Source: Prevotellaceae bacterium UBA4361 (lineage in GTDB: Bacteria; Bacteroidota; Bacteroidia; Bacteroidales; Bacteroidaceae). Taken from it: a stretch of 64,000 bases of DNA. Shown here in pieces: positions 16,797 through 25,856 of the stretch (position 1 is its first letter; the number at the start of each line of letters is the position of its first letter). Made by a program: the position numbers and the translations under genes. The notes beneath the pieces were generated by a model, which was not told the DNA's origin, did not search any database, and saw only the letters and a list, made by a program, of their open reading frames with translations. The DNA lies in the NCBI GenBank assembly GCA_002393575.1, contig DGSN01000013.1, forward strand, positions 1 to 64,000. The letters run 5' to 3'.

Positions 16797-18440
16797 CTAC
16801 TCCCCTCGCCCTTTGGAGAGGGGTTGGGGGTGAGGCTTTATTTTCACGCTTTTCTTGAACAGTTTGTAACCACCTAAGAACGTAACTTTTGAGCCTTTTA
16901 TGCAAATGCCTTCCAACACCAGCATGATGGAGTCGTTGCGGTAAGTAAACAGCCTTTCAGGATGATGCAAGAGCGTGCTGTCACGTCTGATGATGGAATC
17001 GACAGGATATTCCAGCACAGGATGAGCGCTTTTCTTCGAGAACGTGATTTTCCCACCTTTAAGAACGTATGGGTATTCACTCTCCGAAAAGAGCATGGTC
17101 GTATAATCTCCCAATTCCACTGGCTTCTTCCTATAAAACCAATGCTCATTCCATTGGGGACGATTATAGAAGAAATCGTATTCAGAGTATTGCCACTCGC
17201 CATACTGCTTATCGAACTCATCATGCCCGATACCATCGCGAACATAACGGATGACATTGCTGACTTCCCTATATTTTCCACACAACAGACTGTCCTGCCT
17301 GATGGTTCTCATGTCAATCTCACTTGTCAGTTTGCCCGTCTTGGCATCGTTCAGCCTCAGTTCATCGATGATTTTTTCCAACCGCAGCCTTTGGCTCCTC
17401 AGTCCAATGCTTCGGGCAGAAATGCCAGGAATATAGCTGAAAAGCATGATGGCAGCACCAAAAATCACCGCCATGAGCTGGAACCGACGAGTCCGCCTCC
17501 AATACAGCATCAGCACAAAGAGCGTCATCAGCACACCAGCCACCATGAGATAGAAGCGACTCTCAGTGAAGCCATAAAGACGGATGCGATAGATGGAGCC
17601 AATCCAGTACATGATGAGCGGAGGAATGGCTATGAGAGTGAAGTGGCGATAGAACCAATCGAAATAGCGTTTCCTCAGAGTGGATTGCGCCATATAACCA
17701 ACGAGAGCCGTGGTGACAAACCCCATGACCATCCCTGCCACACCGCCCTTGGGCAAATCCCATTTCAAGGCAATCGTGATGAAATACACATACAGGATGA
17801 CAGTATAGACAACGATGGCTGGCGAAAGAATATAGTTGAGAATCAACTTGAGCACCTTGGCTGGTTCTCTTGCCTCGTCCTCGTCCTGACGAATGAAGGT
17901 GAAACACACCTGCGGAGCCAGTATGAACCAAATGAATTGACAGACATGCTCATAGATGTGCTCAGCGGAAAAGATGCCAAAAATATAGCAGAACGAGGCA
18001 ATGATGGCAATGACAGCAAGGGTGAGAATGCCCATGACAAGCATTCCGAAGAACAACTGCATGACAACATGAAGCGCATGGGCAGAGAAGGAACGGTTGT
18101 CCATTCGCCGATTGCCAACCACCAACAAGATGGCTGCCAAAATGTAAGTGAAGGCGAAACCATACGTCCAAAGGAACGGCTTGAGGTCAAGAGCCATCAA
18201 AGGCAGGAACAAAAAGAACGAAGCATAATAAGCCCACTTGTTGACCCGTTGCAACCAGAAACTGAGCACAACCAGCGGAACAAAGAACCAGAGAATGTCA
18301 TCAAACACATGGCCTTCCCCAACACGCTCCACCTCGCAAGTAGCCATCAAAAAGAAGACGACTCCCAAAGCCGCCTCCACAGTAAACCTGCGCGGACTCT
18401 GCAACAACAACTGCAACAAGGATTTGAATTTTGAGTTCAT
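16797..18440 (-). CDS. DUF4153-type multi-pass membrane protein
   Basis: 547 residues with about ten predicted membrane segments in the first 350 residues (for example AALGVVFFLMAT, WFFVPLVVLSFWL, FAFTYILAAILLVVG), followed by a soluble C-terminal region of about 190 residues. The layout fits the DUF4153 family. The last twelve residues (PHPQPLSKGRGE) are encoded by a dispersed repeat and are unlikely to belong to the ancestral protein. A good promoter lies just upstream, so it can be transcribed on its own. Function unknown; a role in the cell envelope is only a guess. Confidence 0.8.
   Translation of the reverse strand: MNSKFKSLLQLLLQSPRRFTVEAALGVVFFLMATCEVERVGEGHVFDDILWFFVPLVVLSFWLQRVNKWAYYASFFLFLPLMALDLKPFLWTYGFAFTYILAAILLVVGNRRMDNRSFSAHALHVVMQLFFGMLVMGILTLAVIAIIASFCYIFGIFSAEHIYEHVCQFIWFILAPQVCFTFIRQDEDEAREPAKVLKLILNYILSPAIVVYTVILYVYFITIALKWDLPKGGVAGMVMGFVTTALVGYMAQSTLRKRYFDWFYRHFTLIAIPPLIMYWIGSIYRIRLYGFTESRFYLMVAGVLMTLFVLMLYWRRTRRFQLMAVIFGAAIMLFSYIPGISARSIGLRSQRLRLEKIIDELRLNDAKTGKLTSEIDMRTIRQDSLLCGKYREVSNVIRYVRDGIGHDEFDKQYGEWQYSEYDFFYNRPQWNEHWFYRKKPVELGDYTTMLFSESEYPYVLKGGKITFSKKSAHPVLEYPVDSIIRRDSTLLHHPERLFTYRNDSIMLVLEGICIKGSKVTFLGGYKLFKKSVKIKPHPQPLSKGRGE
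16801..16836. repeat. Copy of the CTCACCCC...AAAGGGCGAGGG repeat inside a gene end
   Basis: The hairpin-forming sequence ctcgccctttggagaggggttggg is a widespread bacterial intergenic repeat. Here it supplies the last codons of the DUF4153 protein (tail PHPQPLSKGRGE). Another copy ends the sigma-factor gene near 31.08 kb. Confidence 0.7.
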
Positions 18441-18469
18441 GGTGTTGCGATATTTTTGTTTCTAATGTG

Positions 18470-18501
18470 CAAAAATAAAAGAAAATGTCCAATCCATCAA
18501 A
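18470..18501 (-). promoter_or_regulatory. Promoter for the DUF4153 gene (TTTG-N20-TATTTTTG)
   Basis: On the minus strand TTTG (18498-18501) is followed after 20 nt by TATTTTTG (18470-18477), matching both elements of the Bacteroides promoter with consensus spacing. It lies about 30 nt before the start codon at 18440. Confidence 0.65.
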
Positions 18502-18556
18502 AGAATTGAACATTTTCTTTATGCTTTGCGAATTTCATGAGCATAGAAATATGGAA

Positions 18557-19585
18557 TTACGAGTTTGTGGTTTCGTCATCCCTGTTCTTATTTCTTATGC
18601 TCCTCTCCAAATCTTCCAGCATCTTGATGTCCTCAGCATCGGCAGCTTGAGCATCGATTCGCTTTCGTTTGGCATTGAAAGCGTCATAAACACCACGAAC
18701 TATTTCTTCTGCTTCAGCATTGGAGATAGAGCCTTTACCCTGCAAGATATCCTTTTCTTGGAACGTCAGCAGGTTGTCAACATTCTTACGCCAATAGTCA
18801 AGCGTCAAGTCCTTGCGTCCTTTTACACGTTCTTCTGCACTGGTGATGAAGATGTCAACAAGTCGGTTTAGAGAATCTATCTCATTGTCATGAAGATAGT
18901 TCTTGGCAATGATGATATCCCCTTTTCGGACTATACTACCTTTCCATGTAGTTAGCCCCATGTTAGGCTGGTTAGCATCTGCACGAGCTACTATTAGTTC
19001 TGCTGCCGTTTGATGAGTAACGGCATATAGCAGTTTGTTCTGTGTTTCCGCAAAGAACATCTGAGTGGCTTTGTCTGTTTTGTCATAATCGCTACTGAGT
19101 TTGAATAAGTCTCGCACTTTCTGGTAGAAGCGCTTTTCTGAAGCACGAATATCACGAATGCGAGCCAACAACTCATCAAAATAGTCTGGTCTTCCATCAG
19201 AATTCTTCAACCGTTCGTCATCCATTGTAAATCCTTTTACAAGGTATTCTGTAAGATGCTCTGTTGCCCATTGGCGGAATTGTGTGCCACGCAATCCTCG
19301 CACACGATAACCCACAGCGATAATCATCTCCAAGGAGTAAAAAACCACGTTGTAGTTTTTGCCATCAGCGGCAGTTGTCAAATATTCTTTGACAACTGAA
19401 TCATCTTTCAACTCTTTCTCTTTCAGTATGTTAACAATGTGATAGCTGATAGTTTGCTTCGAGGTGGCAAAAAGTTCTGCCATCTGTTGCTGGTTCAACC
19501 ATATCTTGCCATCTTTAGCATAGAGTGCAACCGATGCTCGACCATCTGTTGTGCGGTAAATGATGATATTTTGTTGTTCGTCCAT
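18557..19585 (-). CDS. rhuM: RhuM-family protein
   Basis: 342 residues matching the virulence RhuM family along most of its length: N-terminal IIIYRTTDGRASVALYAKDG, WLNQQQMAELFATSKQTISYHI, then SLEMIIAVGYRVRGLRGTQFRQWA and the C-terminal RGVYDAFNAKRKRIDAQAAD region. The segment with MAELF..SKQTIS looks like a winged or helix-turn-helix DNA-binding unit. RhuM genes are usually found in mobile or accessory DNA, and their biochemical role is unsettled. It lies 35 nt downstream of yifB on the same strand and is somewhat richer in AT than its neighbours, which is consistent with acquisition. Confidence 0.85.
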   Translation of the reverse strand: MDEQQNIIIYRTTDGRASVALYAKDGKIWLNQQQMAELFATSKQTISYHIVNILKEKELKDDSVVKEYLTTAADGKNYNVVFYSLEMIIAVGYRVRGLRGTQFRQWATEHLTEYLVKGFTMDDERLKNSDGRPDYFDELLARIRDIRASEKRFYQKVRDLFKLSSDYDKTDKATQMFFAETQNKLLYAVTHQTAAELIVARADANQPNMGLTTWKGSIVRKGDIIIAKNYLHDNEIDSLNRLVDIFITSAEERVKGRKDLTLDYWRKNVDNLLTFQEKDILQGKGSISNAEAEEIVRGVYDAFNAKRKRIDAQAADAEDIKMLEDLERSIRNKNRDDETTNS

Positions 19586-19620
19586 ATCCTTTATATATTA
19601 TGCTCTAATTCACTATTATC

Positions 19621-21186
19621 TCATATTCCCCTCTCTGCCCAATCTCCTCTATCGAGGTTTCGGTAACCGATGGCTTCGGCGATGTGGGAGCTTTGGACTT
19701 TCTCACAATGTTCGAGGTCGGCGATGGTGCGGGCAACTTTGAGGATGCGGCTGTAGGCACGGGCTGAAAGGGAGAGTCGTTCCATCGCCATGCGGAGCAT
19801 GTCCATTGAGGAGGAATCCAGTTCGGCATACTGATGTATCATGCGCTCAGACATCTGGGCATTGCAGTGGATGCCTTTGAAAGGTTTGAATCGCTCTTCT
19901 TGAATCTTGCGAGCAGCAACAACTCGCTCACGGATTGTGGCTGAGGGTTCTCCAGGCTGCATCTGTGAAAGTTCGGAAAACGGCACGGCTTGCATTTCAA
20001 TGTGAATGTCGATGCGGTCGAGAAGCGGACCGCTGATTTTTGAGAGATAACGGCTGATTTGGCCTGGGGTGCAGACACACTTGTGGAGAGGGTCGCCATA
20101 GTAGCCACAAGGACATGGATTCATGGATGCCACGAGCATGAAGGAACAAGGATACTCCACGGAGTATTGTGCCCGAGTGATGGTGATTTTGCGGTCTTCC
20201 AACGGTTGTCGGAGGATTTCCAAGGCAGCTCGGTTGAATTCTGTCAGTTCGTCGAGAAAGAGGACTCCGTTGTGTGCCAAGGAGACTTCGCCTGGTCGTG
20301 CTTGGCGCGTTCCTCCAGCAAGACCGACATCGGACACCGTATGATGCGGCGTGCGGAAAGGTCGCTGACTGATGAGAGTGGAGTCGCGGTTCAGTTGTCC
20401 TGCGATGCTGTGAATCTGTGTGGTTTCGAGTGATTCTTGCAGGGAAAGAGGAGGAAGAATGCTGGGCAATCGCTTTGCCATCATCGACTTTCCACAACCA
20501 GGCGAGCCGATGAGAATGATGTTGTGTCCTCCAGCTGCTGCCACTTCGAATGCGCGCTTCACATTCTCTTGTCCCTTCACTTCCGAGAAGTCGTAAGGGA
20601 AATCTTGTTGCGCTGCATAAAATTCTTCGCGAGTATTCACAACGGTTGGGAGAAGTGCGGAAGAGCCTTGCAAGAGTCCAATCACATCCTGCAAATGCTT
20701 CACGCCATACACTTTCAGATTGTTCACCACCGCTGCTTCTCGTGCGTTTTCTTCGGGAACGATGAGTGCTTCGTATTTCAGTTCTCGCGCCTTGATAGCA
20801 ATAGGAAGCGCACCTCGCACGGGAAGCACTTGTCCGCCCAGTCCCAATTCACCCACGAACATATATCGCTGAAGGTCGATTTGGTCGGCATGGACATGTC
20901 CGAGACTCAGGAGGAAAGCGATAGCAATGGGGAGGTCGAAGCCTGAGCCCTCTTTGCGCATGTCGGCAGGAGAGAGGTTCACGACGGTGGAGCGCATCTG
21001 ATATTGGAATCCGTTTTCGCGTATGGCTGCTTGCACTCGCTCACTACTCTCCTTCACAGCACTGTCGGGCAGTCCGACAATCGTGAAGCGAGCACCTCCT
21101 TCGGATGCTTCGTGTGAGTTGACTTCGATGGTGACGGGAAAAGCATTCAGCCCATTGAGGGCAGCAGATTGTATAGTGGCTAACAT
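19621..21186 (-). CDS. YifB/ComM-family Mg-chelatase-like AAA+ ATPase
   Basis: 521 residues from ATG 21186; a longer frame to 21234 adds a non-conserved stretch, whereas MLATIQSAALNGL is the usual start. The N-terminal Lon-like domain is followed by an AAA+ core with Walker A GSPGCGKSMMAKRLP and Walker B GVLFLDELTEF, and a C-terminal Mg-chelatase-like lid (RAYSRILKVARTIADLE). ComM of Vibrio is a helicase promoting branch migration during natural transformation. A dprA gene elsewhere in the window fits a DNA-uptake function. Confidence 0.92.
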   Translation of the reverse strand: MLATIQSAALNGLNAFPVTIEVNSHEASEGGARFTIVGLPDSAVKESSERVQAAIRENGFQYQMRSTVVNLSPADMRKEGSGFDLPIAIAFLLSLGHVHADQIDLQRYMFVGELGLGGQVLPVRGALPIAIKARELKYEALIVPEENAREAAVVNNLKVYGVKHLQDVIGLLQGSSALLPTVVNTREEFYAAQQDFPYDFSEVKGQENVKRAFEVAAAGGHNIILIGSPGCGKSMMAKRLPSILPPLSLQESLETTQIHSIAGQLNRDSTLISQRPFRTPHHTVSDVGLAGGTRQARPGEVSLAHNGVLFLDELTEFNRAALEILRQPLEDRKITITRAQYSVEYPCSFMLVASMNPCPCGYYGDPLHKCVCTPGQISRYLSKISGPLLDRIDIHIEMQAVPFSELSQMQPGEPSATIRERVVAARKIQEERFKPFKGIHCNAQMSERMIHQYAELDSSSMDMLRMAMERLSLSARAYSRILKVARTIADLEHCEKVQSSHIAEAIGYRNLDRGDWAERGI

Positions 21187-21316
21187 GGCATTAAAACTTG
21201 TAGGTGATAGTTGATAGGTAATGAAGAACTTCAATTTATAATTTGGAATTAGAAATTTGGAATGTGAAATTAATTTCTAACTCCTAACTCCTCATTTCTA
21301 ATTTTTCTATAATTCT

Positions 21317-22399
21317 TCATTTTAATTTGTCGATGTCCTCCTGCATCTTGTCGATGCTAAACCCGCGAGCCACGATTTTGGATTCCTTGTCCGCCAGCAC
21401 GTAGGCTGGAAGTCTGCGAATGCCCAATTTGGACACAGCCGGTGAGTCGAAAGCCTGTCCATCGCATACATGACTGATAATCATGGAATCCACATTGACG
21501 AATCCTTCCCATTTGTAGATTTCGGTGTCGAGACTGACGGAAACGACTTGCAAATCGCTGCGCACAGGAGCATCGTAGCGTGGTTCTTGTCGAGCAATGT
21601 TGCGCAAGCGGTCCGTGAACTGCCATTGGTTAGGCATCCAGCTTGCCCAGAAAGCGATGAGCGTGTATTTCTTCTGCAACTTGTTGAGTTCAACTTTCTT
21701 GCCTTGCTTGGTGGTCAAGGTGATGGCAGGGAGTTTTGTGCCTACACGTCCATTGGCAATGGTCTTGAGGCTTCCCTCCGCTTCCATCAGGTCGTGGTCG
21801 CCAGGCTGCACAGCTCTGAGTTCCTTGAGGATGCTGCGGATGTCCTCCTCGGGTATGTTCTCGTTCTGAAGGTAGTAGCGCTGAAAAAGATAGACGGCAA
21901 CGGGTGAGTCCTTGTGGGAAAGGATAAACTGTCTTGCCTCGTCCTGCACTTTTTCATCATTCTTCTTGGCAATGTTGTCGCGAAATTCGTTGAGCAACTT
22001 GTTTTCTTCTGTTCCCTTCACCTTGTAGTTGCTCAGATTACTTGCCGTGGCTTCGTATTCGATGGCAGAGGCTGGGGAGACGAAGATGACGTGCTCTGTG
22101 CCGTTGGGATAGACCAAGACGAATGGCGAGGTGCGGTCGCACTCGCTGTTGTAGATGAAAGAGCTTTCTTTCACCTGAATGGTATCGAAACGTGCGTTGT
22201 GAACATCAAGATTGTAGATATAGAGTTCTCCTCCCTGCAAGCCTTTCAACTTGCCTTCGATGCGAAAGGCATTTTCACGAGGGCCACAAGAAATGAAAAA
22301 AAGAAGGAGAAGAAAAAAAATAGACCCTCCCCCTACCCTCCTTGTGAGGGAGGGAGTGGTTACTCTGCTCAATATGTTTGCCAATAATTTATATTTCAT
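21317..22399 (-). CDS. Thioredoxin-like lipoprotein (DUF4369 type) lacking the CxxC motif
   Basis: 360 residues. A lipoprotein signal ends in LLLFFISC. A DUF4369-like N-terminal domain (FRIEGKLKGLQGGELYIYNL) is followed by a TlpA/AhpC-type thioredoxin fold (about 215-360). The place of the redox motif reads FWASWMPNQWQF, so both catalytic cysteines of WCxxC are missing. The signal peptide begins with SLTRRVGGGS, which is encoded by a dispersed GC-rich repeat. It probably acts as a non-redox relative in the envelope, for example in binding or scaffolding. The gene is followed by yifB and preceded by the OmpA/TPR lipoprotein, all on the same strand. Confidence 0.8.
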   Translation of the reverse strand: MKYKLLANILSRVTTPSLTRRVGGGSIFFLLLLFFISCGPRENAFRIEGKLKGLQGGELYIYNLDVHNARFDTIQVKESSFIYNSECDRTSPFVLVYPNGTEHVIFVSPASAIEYEATASNLSNYKVKGTEENKLLNEFRDNIAKKNDEKVQDEARQFILSHKDSPVAVYLFQRYYLQNENIPEEDIRSILKELRAVQPGDHDLMEAEGSLKTIANGRVGTKLPAITLTTKQGKKVELNKLQKKYTLIAFWASWMPNQWQFTDRLRNIARQEPRYDAPVRSDLQVVSVSLDTEIYKWEGFVNVDSMIISHVCDGQAFDSPAVSKLGIRRLPAYVLADKESKIVARGFSIDKMQEDIDKLK

Positions 22400-22487
22400 A
22401 TCTCCTTCTTTAATTATTCATCAAGAGAATGTTTTTCTCATTGCTTGAGTATCCACTCCCTCCCAACAGGGAGGGTATGGGGTGGGT
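22323..22487. repeat. Inverted pair of CCCTCC...GGAGGGAGTGG repeats
   Basis: Two copies of a GC-rich hairpin repeat (gaccctccccctaccctcc at 22323 and its inverted relative ending gggtatggggtgggtc near 22487) flank the start of the thioredoxin-like gene. The first copy lies inside the signal-peptide codons. The second overlaps the gap after the next gene and may act as its terminator. Confidence 0.65.
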
Positions 22488-22493
22488 CTTTAA

Positions 22494-24191
22494 TTATTTC
22501 AGCAGCGCAGAAATAAGAGTCTTGTATTTAGCGAACTCAAGGTCGCTGAGTGCGTGACGTGCCAACGATGGGTCGAGCTTTGCCACGTCTGCCAGACTCT
22601 GCGTGATGAGTGTCTCGTCGTTCATGCGAGCTCCGATCAGGGCACGAAGATAGTTGGTAGTGGCATCAGCATTCTGAATGGCAGCAGAAGTCTTCTTTGC
22701 CATTGCATAGTCCTGCGAAAGAATCTGTGAGAGCAGTGTGCTGTTGGTTGGCACCTTTTCGAGCAGGAGCGATGCGTTGTTGTACTTGCCTTGAGCGATG
22801 TAGAGGTTGCCGAGAGCCTCATTGAGGTTGTTAGCACCCGTACCCTTTGCCAGATAAACTTCGGCATCCTTCACGTTGCCAGCCTCCAATGCCATCAAGC
22901 CCAGGTTGACGTTTGCCTCTGGAGCCGACGAATTGTGAGCCAACGACTGGCGGAGGAAGTTCTGAGCCTTGTCGTTGTCGCCCTGCTGCATAGCCATAGC
23001 TGCCAAATTGTTGTAAGCGCGATAGTCGTTTGGATAGAGTTCCATCGTCTTTTTCAGCATTGCCTCGCGCTGGGTGTTGTTTTCAGCCAAGAGCTGGGAA
23101 GCATAAAGCAATTCCTCCACGGAAAGCTTCGAGGCATCCGACTGATAGACCGAAAGAATCTGCTCGTCGCTGCGGCCAATGACATCGTAGTTGATGGTCA
23201 TGCGGGCACGACGGAGTTCTGGAAGCACAGCTGTAGCGAGTTCTGTATAGACTGTAGCCACGTTGCGAATTTCGCGTTCACGCTGCTCAGGGTCCTGATA
23301 CATGGAGAGGACACGAAGGATGAGGTCCTTGTCCTGCAAGTTCGACTGACTCACGAGTTCCTGGAAGCCTTCCCAGTCCTCAGCGGTGTATTTCATATCT
23401 ACATCCGTCGAGAGTTTCGTGTTCTTCAGCTGCTGCTTCACGTAGTTTTCCGACACGTTTCCGCGACGCTCTGCCAACTTTTCGTTGAAGTTGTAGCCAC
23501 CATCGGGCGATGCGTATGCACTCACATCAACATTGTTGAGTACCAGACTCTGCTCGTCGCTCTTGATGTTGCGGAGCGTCTTGATAAAGTCCTTGATATT
23601 CGAACTGTTCAACTCGCTGCCGCGCAAGTTTGCCTGACCAATCAGGAACTTGATGGTGGCAGCCTGCTTCTGCGAGATGACACGCTGGAAATTGTCGGGA
23701 GCAATTGCCTTGTTTGCGCTCGACACCGTGCGAGAAACCAAAGCAGCTGTGCAGTTCGTGCCGTAGCCAATCTTCACGTCAGGAATCTTAATCGTCTTGT
23801 TGCCTTTCTTGGCAGAGAAAGTCATGTAGAGGTCGCTGGCTGCCATCTGCTCTTGGAAAGGGAACACGGTGCGAAGTGTGGCATGACCACCGTTCTTGTA
23901 ACTGATAATCTGGTTGTTGGCTTCCACCTTCTCACCCTGCAGCGTGGCAGAACTACCCACAGCCTCGCCTCCTTCCCAACGGAGAACTGGAGTGCAAGTG
24001 ACGATAGCTTTTTTCTTCATCACCTTCGAAGGAATGTTGGCACTAATGGTGGCTGGCACTTCTCCAGCTACGTATTCCAGCGGGGTTGGAGTAACGGTGA
24101 AGTTGTCGGAAGTGAATTTCATCTTGGAGCAGGAGCTGAACGAGGCAGCCGCTGCAACGAGTACGAATGTACTGAATGTGATTTTTTTCAT
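22494..24191 (-). CDS. OmpA-like/TPR lipoprotein
   Basis: 565 residues. A lipoprotein signal ends in ASFSSC. Residues about 25-160 are beta-rich. About 190-330 resembles an OmpA-type peptidoglycan-associated fold (VDVSAYASPDGGYNFNEKLA followed by ERRGNVSENYV). The C-terminal part from about 370 holds tetratricopeptide repeats (LYPNDYRAYNNLAAMAMQQG, then EANVNLGLMALEAGNVKDAE). This combination is common in Bacteroidales outer-membrane lipoproteins of unknown function. It is probably anchored in the outer membrane, contacting peptidoglycan. Confidence 0.75.
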   Translation of the reverse strand: MKKITFSTFVLVAAAASFSSCSKMKFTSDNFTVTPTPLEYVAGEVPATISANIPSKVMKKKAIVTCTPVLRWEGGEAVGSSATLQGEKVEANNQIISYKNGGHATLRTVFPFQEQMAASDLYMTFSAKKGNKTIKIPDVKIGYGTNCTAALVSRTVSSANKAIAPDNFQRVISQKQAATIKFLIGQANLRGSELNSSNIKDFIKTLRNIKSDEQSLVLNNVDVSAYASPDGGYNFNEKLAERRGNVSENYVKQQLKNTKLSTDVDMKYTAEDWEGFQELVSQSNLQDKDLILRVLSMYQDPEQREREIRNVATVYTELATAVLPELRRARMTINYDVIGRSDEQILSVYQSDASKLSVEELLYASQLLAENNTQREAMLKKTMELYPNDYRAYNNLAAMAMQQGDNDKAQNFLRQSLAHNSSAPEANVNLGLMALEAGNVKDAEVYLAKGTGANNLNEALGNLYIAQGKYNNASLLLEKVPTNSTLLSQILSQDYAMAKKTSAAIQNADATTNYLRALIGARMNDETLITQSLADVAKLDPSLARHALSDLEFAKYKTLISALLK

Positions 24192-24223
24192 TTTGCTTGA
24201 TTATTTTAATTCTAACAGTAATT

Positions 24224-25453
24224 TTATTCTTTCGTGTATTTTCGGCTGAAATACTTCACTGGATACCACACCGATACAAAACCCACCACGAGCACCGTGA
24301 CGAATATCAGCAAGATGTCGGTGGCGTGGACACTCACGGGATAGACATCGATGATGTAATTGCCAGCCGAACGGCCAAACTTGATGAGTCCGAAGTGCTG
24401 CTGAACGAGACAAAGAGCCAAGCCGAACAAGATGCCCACCACGGCACCCACCAAGGAAATGAGTCTGCCTTCCAGCATGAAGATGTCAGCAATCTGGCGG
24501 TCCGACGCACCGAGGTTGCGCAGGGTGATGGAGTCCTGGCGCTTGTCGATAATCAGCATGGAGAGCGAACCGATGATGTTGAAGCAGGCAATGAGCAGGA
24601 TGAACGTGAGGAAGATGTAGGAAATCAGTTTCTCCACCTTCATGATGCGGAACGAATCCTCCTGCTGTTCGTAGCGGTCCATCACCTTGTAGCGGTCCCC
24701 TAACTGCTCTTGGAATTCCTTCTTCGCCTTCTCGATGTTCGTTCCTCCTTGCAGAGCCAGTTCCACCCCCGTCACGTAGCCTTGCCGTTCGAACAGTCGG
24801 CGAGCAAAACCGATGTTGGTGATGGCATAACTGTTGTCGTACTTGCCCTGTCGCACGTTGAAAGCCACCTGTGGCGAATAGAGTTCCTCGTGGTTGAAAC
24901 TGCCCGAAGGGTTGTTGAGGTCGATGCGTTCGCCTTTGCGCGGTGCATACACCTGAATAGGCGGGAAGTCGGTACTCAGCCCCAACGCAGCCAGCAGATT
25001 GACACCCAGCACTCCATAGTCGATGATGTCGGCACGCAGTTGGAATGCCCCATCGCCGTAGCGAATGGCATCCTCGTCAATCAGGCGCAGGAAATTGTCG
25101 TCCACACCCTTGATGGTAGCCATCATCTGCCGATTGTTCACGGTGAGCAAGGCATTGTCCTCCACCGTCTCGCTATAGATGGCAATCTTCGGATTCTTCT
25201 TCAGTTCCTCCAGTTCGGGTTCGTCGGCAGCCATGTACTTACCCTCCACGGGCACCACCTTCAGCTGAGGGTCGAAAGCCGTGAAGAGGCGAGCCACCAT
25301 GTCCTCGAATCCGTTGAACACAGACAGGATGCAGACCATCGCAGCAGCAGCAATGGCAACACCACACACGGAGATGCCCGAGATGATGTTGATGGCAGTG
25401 TGCGACTTCTTCGAAACGAGATAACGCTTGGCTATGTAGAACGGAAAAGCCAT
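24224..25453 (-). CDS. FtsX/LolE-type ABC transporter permease
   Basis: 409 residues with the LolC/LolE layout: one N-terminal membrane helix (INIISGISVCGVAIAAAAMVCILSVFNGFE), a large periplasmic MacB-like domain, and three C-terminal helices (YIFLTFILLIACFNIIGSLS, LISLVGAVVGILFGLAL, ILLIFVTVLVVGFVSVWYP). It probably works with an ABC ATPase encoded elsewhere, moving lipoproteins or similar cargo from the inner membrane. It starts 3 nt after rbfA, so the two are cotranscribed. Confidence 0.85.
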   Translation of the reverse strand: MAFPFYIAKRYLVSKKSHTAINIISGISVCGVAIAAAAMVCILSVFNGFEDMVARLFTAFDPQLKVVPVEGKYMAADEPELEELKKNPKIAIYSETVEDNALLTVNNRQMMATIKGVDDNFLRLIDEDAIRYGDGAFQLRADIIDYGVLGVNLLAALGLSTDFPPIQVYAPRKGERIDLNNPSGSFNHEELYSPQVAFNVRQGKYDNSYAITNIGFARRLFERQGYVTGVELALQGGTNIEKAKKEFQEQLGDRYKVMDRYEQQEDSFRIMKVEKLISYIFLTFILLIACFNIIGSLSMLIIDKRQDSITLRNLGASDRQIADIFMLEGRLISLVGAVVGILFGLALCLVQQHFGLIKFGRSAGNYIIDVYPVSVHATDILLIFVTVLVVGFVSVWYPVKYFSRKYTKE

Positions 25454-25456
25454 TTA

Positions 25457-25789
25457 TTATTTCAGCAGATTGTCGATGTTCTCGATGTAGTCGAGCGAAT
25501 CGTCGAGGAAGAACTTCAGCTCAGGGATGATGCGAAGTTGATGACGTTCGAGCGTGCCCAGCTTGTAGCGGATGGCACTCGACTGCTCGTTCACGTTTTT
25601 CAGAATTTCCGCAGCACGATCCGAAGGGAAGACACTCAGGTAAGCCTTTGCCACACTGAGGTCGGGGCTTACGCGCACCACACTCACCGTCACCAGCAGT
25701 CCGTGCGTCTTGCGTGTCTCTTCCTGGAAAATCGTGCTCAAGTCCTTCTGAATCAACCGAGCAATTTTATTCTGTCTTGTTGTTTCCAT
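25457..25789 (-). CDS. rbfA: Ribosome-binding factor A
   Basis: 110 residues with the RbfA KH-like fold: RQNKIARLIQKDLSTIFQEE, VTVSVVRVSPDLSVAKAYLSVFP, and a C-terminal RIIPELKFFLDDSLDYIENIDNLL. RbfA matures the 5' end of 16S rRNA in the 30S subunit and is needed for growth at low temperature. Length is normal. It is tightly coupled to the downstream permease. Confidence 0.93.
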   Translation of the reverse strand: METTRQNKIARLIQKDLSTIFQEETRKTHGLLVTVSVVRVSPDLSVAKAYLSVFPSDRAAEILKNVNEQSSAIRYKLGTLERHQLRIIPELKFFLDDSLDYIENIDNLLK

Positions 25790-25856
25790 TGTTAAGTTTT
25801 AATTGTTTCTTCGTTTTCTTGTAAGCTTCGGTTATGCCGAAGCCATTTTTCACTTG

